In this document: in pieces, positions 61,845 through 64,000 of the stretch | Position numbering within the stretch: position 1 is the stretch's first letter | Layout: every line of letters starts with the position of its first letter | Source: JBCDGZ01 sp038750655 | GTDB taxonomy: Bacteria > Bacteroidota > Bacteroidia > Chitinophagales > Saprospiraceae | Assembly (NCBI GenBank): GCA_038750655.1 | Contig: JBCDGZ010000017.1 | Location: forward strand, 1 to 64,000 | Direction: 5' to 3' | Length of the DNA: 64,000 nt | Notes under the pieces: generated by a model | The model's database searches: none | What the model was told of the DNA's origin: nothing | Seen by the model: the letters and a program-made list of their open reading frames with translations, nothing else | Made by a program: the position numbers and the translations under genes

Positions 61845-62096
61845 ATGGACCATATCAAACAAAGAGTACGAGGATACATTTTAGAGGAATTAAACGGAAA
61901 AGACAATGTCGGCCCAATCGACGACGACACGCCACTGCTGACCAGTGGACTGATCGATTCGATCTCGGCCCTACAGCTGGTCTATTTCCTGGAACAAACC
62001 TTTAGCTTCAAATTTAAGGCGCACGAAGTGGACCGCGACAATTTGAACACCATCGATAAAATTGTGTCTTTTATTCTCGCGAAAATTCAGGTTTAG
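61845..62096 (+). CDS. Acyl/peptidyl carrier protein, stand-alone
   Basis: The 83-residue protein has the carrier-protein signature 'LLTSGLIDSISALQLVYFLE', where Ser39 after Asp38 is the site of the phosphopantetheine arm. The first and third helices are also recognisable ('MDHIKQRVRGYILEELNG', 'NLNTIDKIVSFILAKI'). The size and layout match free carrier proteins such as PltL. Its stop codon overlaps the GTG start of the adenylation gene by one base (TAGTG at 62094-62098), so the two are coupled and probably act as partners. Confidence 0.92.
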   Translation: MDHIKQRVRGYILEELNGKDNVGPIDDDTPLLTSGLIDSISALQLVYFLEQTFSFKFKAHEVDRDNLNTIDKIVSFILAKIQV

Positions 62097-63604
62097 TGCA
62101 AAGGCTGTCGGACATACTTAAGCATTCGGCGGAGGCCTACCCGACCAACCTGGCTCTCGAAGAGCCCGGCGGGACGACCCTCTCCTACGCTGCCTTGGAG
62201 CAGTTGGCAGCCAAGCTGGCCGCACAGCTAACGGCCCAAGCCATCGGCGAGGGCGATCGCATCGGCATCCTGCTGCCTAAGTCCATCCAAAGCGTCGCCG
62301 CTATCTTCGGTAGCCTCTACGCTGGAGCCACCTATATTCCGGTAGACGTACAGGCCCCCCTCCGACGCAACCTATTGATTTTTGCCGACGCTCAAGTCCG
62401 CACCATCATCTGTACGCAGGAGATGGCCGAACAGATCCTGGCCACGGAAGGCTTCGAAGGACAAACGCTCGACATCGAGCTGGAAGGCAGCTGCCTGCTG
62501 CTTTGCCACTACGCCGAGCCCACGCCACTGGAACTTCCCAAGGAACTGGCGTATTTACTGTACACCTCTGGCTCGACTGGCGTACCGAAGGGGGTGATGA
62601 TCAGCCATCAGAACGCCTGGAGCTTCGTCGACTGGTGTATTCGTCAATTCCATCCCAGCGAGCAGGATGTCTTTTCCTCCATCGCGCCCTTTCATTTCGA
62701 CTTGTCTATCTTCGATCTGTATGTGGGCCTGAGCGGTGGAGCAAAAGTGGTCTTGTTCGATCAAAACAACAGCAAGAATCCTATGCTGCTGGCCGAGCTG
62801 ATCGCCGCACACCGCATCTCTGTTCTCTACGCCACGCCCACGCTGCTCAAAATCATGCTGCGCTTCGGACGCATTGAGCAGCAGGACCACAGCGCATTGC
62901 GGCAGGTGTTGTTTGCTGGAGAGGTCTTTCCCATTCTCCCGCTCAAACGGCTCCAAGCCCGCTGGTCGACCGCTCGTTTTTACAACCTCTACGGCCCTAC
63001 AGAGACCAACGTCGTCACCTGGCACCCTATCCCCGATACCATCCCGGATGGTCGCACCCAGCCCTTTCCCATCGGAAAAAGCTGCGATCATGTGCAGTGC
63101 AAAATCCATACAGAGGAGCCGGGCGATAGCCGGCGCGGTGAGCTGATTGTCAAGGGACCGTCGGTGGCCGAAGGCTATTTGAATTCACCCGAGAAAAACG
63201 AGGAGGCTTACCTTCTTTTGGGAGAGGAGCGTTGGTACCGAACGGGGGATATTGTAGAATTGGATGAGGACGGAAACTTTGTCTTTGTCGGTCGTATGGA
63301 TCGCATGGTGAAGCGAAGGGCCTATCGGATTGAGTTGGACGAAATCGAGGCGGCCTTGCACCGGCATCCCGATATTAGCGACGCTGGCGTAGTGGCCTAC
63401 CGCGACCACAAAGAGGAGCTGAGGATCAAAGCTTTTCTCCTCAATGCTGGCCAGGCCACACCGATGAACAACCTTCAGCTGATGGCGCACTGTCTGGAAC
63501 ATTTGCCGGCCTACATGTTGCCCGATCAATTCCAATACTTGGATAATTTTCCCAAAACTAGCACACACAAAATTGATTATCAACAACTAACGAATATAAT
63601 ATAA
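62096..63604 (+). CDS. Stand-alone amino-acid adenylation enzyme, prolyl-type pocket
   Basis: The 502-residue enzyme has all adenylation core motifs: A3 'LLYTSGSTGVPKGVMIS', A4 'FHFDLSIFDLY', A5 'NLYGPTETNVV', A7 'YRTGDI', A8 'GRMDRMVKRRAYRIELDEIE' and A10 'PKTSTHKIDY' (Lys492). The start is GTG 62096. Aligned by eye to the phenylalanine-activating GrsA domain, the ten pocket residues read D-L-F-Y-L-A-L-V-V-K (Asp202, Leu203, Phe206, Tyr245, Leu272, Ala274, Leu298, Val306, Val307, Lys492). From memory, prolyl-activating PltF/RedM-type enzymes read D-L-L-Y-L-A-L-V-C-K, so L-proline is a good guess. It would load the neighbouring carrier protein. Confidence 0.9.
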   Translation: MQRLSDILKHSAEAYPTNLALEEPGGTTLSYAALEQLAAKLAAQLTAQAIGEGDRIGILLPKSIQSVAAIFGSLYAGATYIPVDVQAPLRRNLLIFADAQVRTIICTQEMAEQILATEGFEGQTLDIELEGSCLLLCHYAEPTPLELPKELAYLLYTSGSTGVPKGVMISHQNAWSFVDWCIRQFHPSEQDVFSSIAPFHFDLSIFDLYVGLSGGAKVVLFDQNNSKNPMLLAELIAAHRISVLYATPTLLKIMLRFGRIEQQDHSALRQVLFAGEVFPILPLKRLQARWSTARFYNLYGPTETNVVTWHPIPDTIPDGRTQPFPIGKSCDHVQCKIHTEEPGDSRRGELIVKGPSVAEGYLNSPEKNEEAYLLLGEERWYRTGDIVELDEDGNFVFVGRMDRMVKRRAYRIELDEIEAALHRHPDISDAGVVAYRDHKEELRIKAFLLNAGQATPMNNLQLMAHCLEHLPAYMLPDQFQYLDNFPKTSTHKIDYQQLTNII

Positions 63605-63629
63605 TTTGTACCCATAATTTTATAATCTC

Positions 63630-64000
63630 ATGAAGCAGATAACATACGATGTCGTAGTCATTGGCGGAGGCCCTGCGGGTTCCTCGGTCGCTAGCGTCCT
63701 GGCCAAGGCGGGCCACCAGGTTTTAGTATTGGAAAAGCAGAAATTTCCCAGAGAACACGTCGGCGAATCTTTGCTGCCTTTTTGCTACCAAATTTTTGAG
63801 GAGTTGGGCGTTTTGGAAGAAATGAAGACCCGCTTTCTCCGCAAGCCCGGCGTCACCTTTTCGAATACCGATGGCAGTCATTTTTCCAACTGGTGCTTTC
63901 ACCACGTCATCGATGATCCCAGCCAATTGTCTTTCCACGTTCACCGCGCCACCTTCGATGATCTGCTGCTCAAGAACAGCCGTCGGCACGGAGCAGAGGT
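63630..64000 (+). CDS. FAD-dependent oxidoreductase/halogenase-like protein (partial, cut by window end)
   Basis: The first 123 residues are visible. They contain a Rossmann dinucleotide site 'YDVVVIGGGPAGSSVASVLA' (GxGxxG), 'LVLEKQKFPREHVGESLLP' and 'FHVHRATFDDLLLKNSRRHG'. The P-R-E-x-x-G-E-S-L-L-P segment is typical of the group of monooxygenase-fold flavoproteins containing tryptophan- and carrier-bound-substrate halogenases, geranylgeranyl reductases and related dehydrogenases. The halogenase WxWxIP motif would lie further on or in the unseen part, so halogenase and dehydrogenase cannot be separated here. It follows the adenylation gene by 25 bases and probably acts on the carrier-bound substrate. 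Confidence 0.82.
   Translation, partial: MKQITYDVVVIGGGPAGSSVASVLAKAGHQVLVLEKQKFPREHVGESLLPFCYQIFEELGVLEEMKTRFLRKPGVTFSNTDGSHFSNWCFHHVIDDPSQLSFHVHRATFDDLLLKNSRRHGAE

Overview
The window looks like chromosome of a Bacteroidota bacterium, most probably a marine member of the Saprospiria (Lewinella/Haliscomenobacter-type). The reasons are: many secreted proteins ending in the type IX secretion (T9SS) type A sorting domain, SprB repeats, a SusC/SusD pair, two- or three-base gene spacing with weak ribosome binding sites, and Bacteroidetes-type promoters (TTG, about 19-22 nt, TAnnTTTG). No tRNA, rRNA, CRISPR array, insertion sequence or phage genes were seen. The species assignment is inference.

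Region 1 (about 1-30 kb) is a secretome region. After a flavin reductase come five minus-strand genes (14874 down to 1135) that look like one operon: a fibre-like protein, a metzincin-like zinc protease, a small TPR-like secreted protein, a PKD-containing giant and a 2011-residue SprB-repeat giant. Upstream lie another sorting-domain protein, a TPR anti-sigma-like membrane protein and an ECF sigma factor. To the right, on the plus strand, are two paralogous sorting-domain proteins, the second in an operon with a TPR-CHAT protease-like protein. Four of these transcription units carry the same promoter-like element (ATTACCTTTTT preceded by a T-tract/A-tract). This suggests an ECF-controlled cell-surface regulon. 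Two further large sorting-domain proteins, an aminotransferase and a 4-oxalocrotonate-decarboxylase-like gene follow.

Region 2 (about 30-39 kb) is an energy or oxygen-stress island: three universal stress proteins, a CBS-pair protein, a short ribosome hibernation factor and a receiver-Crp/Fnr fusion regulator. Two divergent intergenic regions each carry a pair of FNR-box-like palindromes 22 bp apart, plausibly the targets of the locally encoded regulator. A beta-lactamase-fold protein in the island has lost its catalytic motifs.

Region 3 (39-46.3 kb) is a SusC/SusD uptake operon with a sodium:solute symporter and a metallophosphoesterase-like protein lacking several metal ligands.

Region 4 (46.3-61 kb) appears to build and export a heavily sulfated, possibly O-acylated glycan. 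It holds eight sulfotransferase domains (one fused to a GT4 glycosyltransferase, four in an A-B-B'-A' array), three further glycosyltransferases, a fused MBOAT-SGNH acyltransferase and an ABC-2 polysaccharide exporter. I consider this the most interesting system in the window.

Region 5 (61 kb to the right edge) starts a carrier-protein pathway: methyltransferase, acyl/peptidyl carrier protein, stand-alone adenylation enzyme whose pocket residues resemble prolyl-activating enzymes of pyrrole pathways, and the start of a flavin-dependent oxidoreductase/halogenase-like gene cut by the window end.
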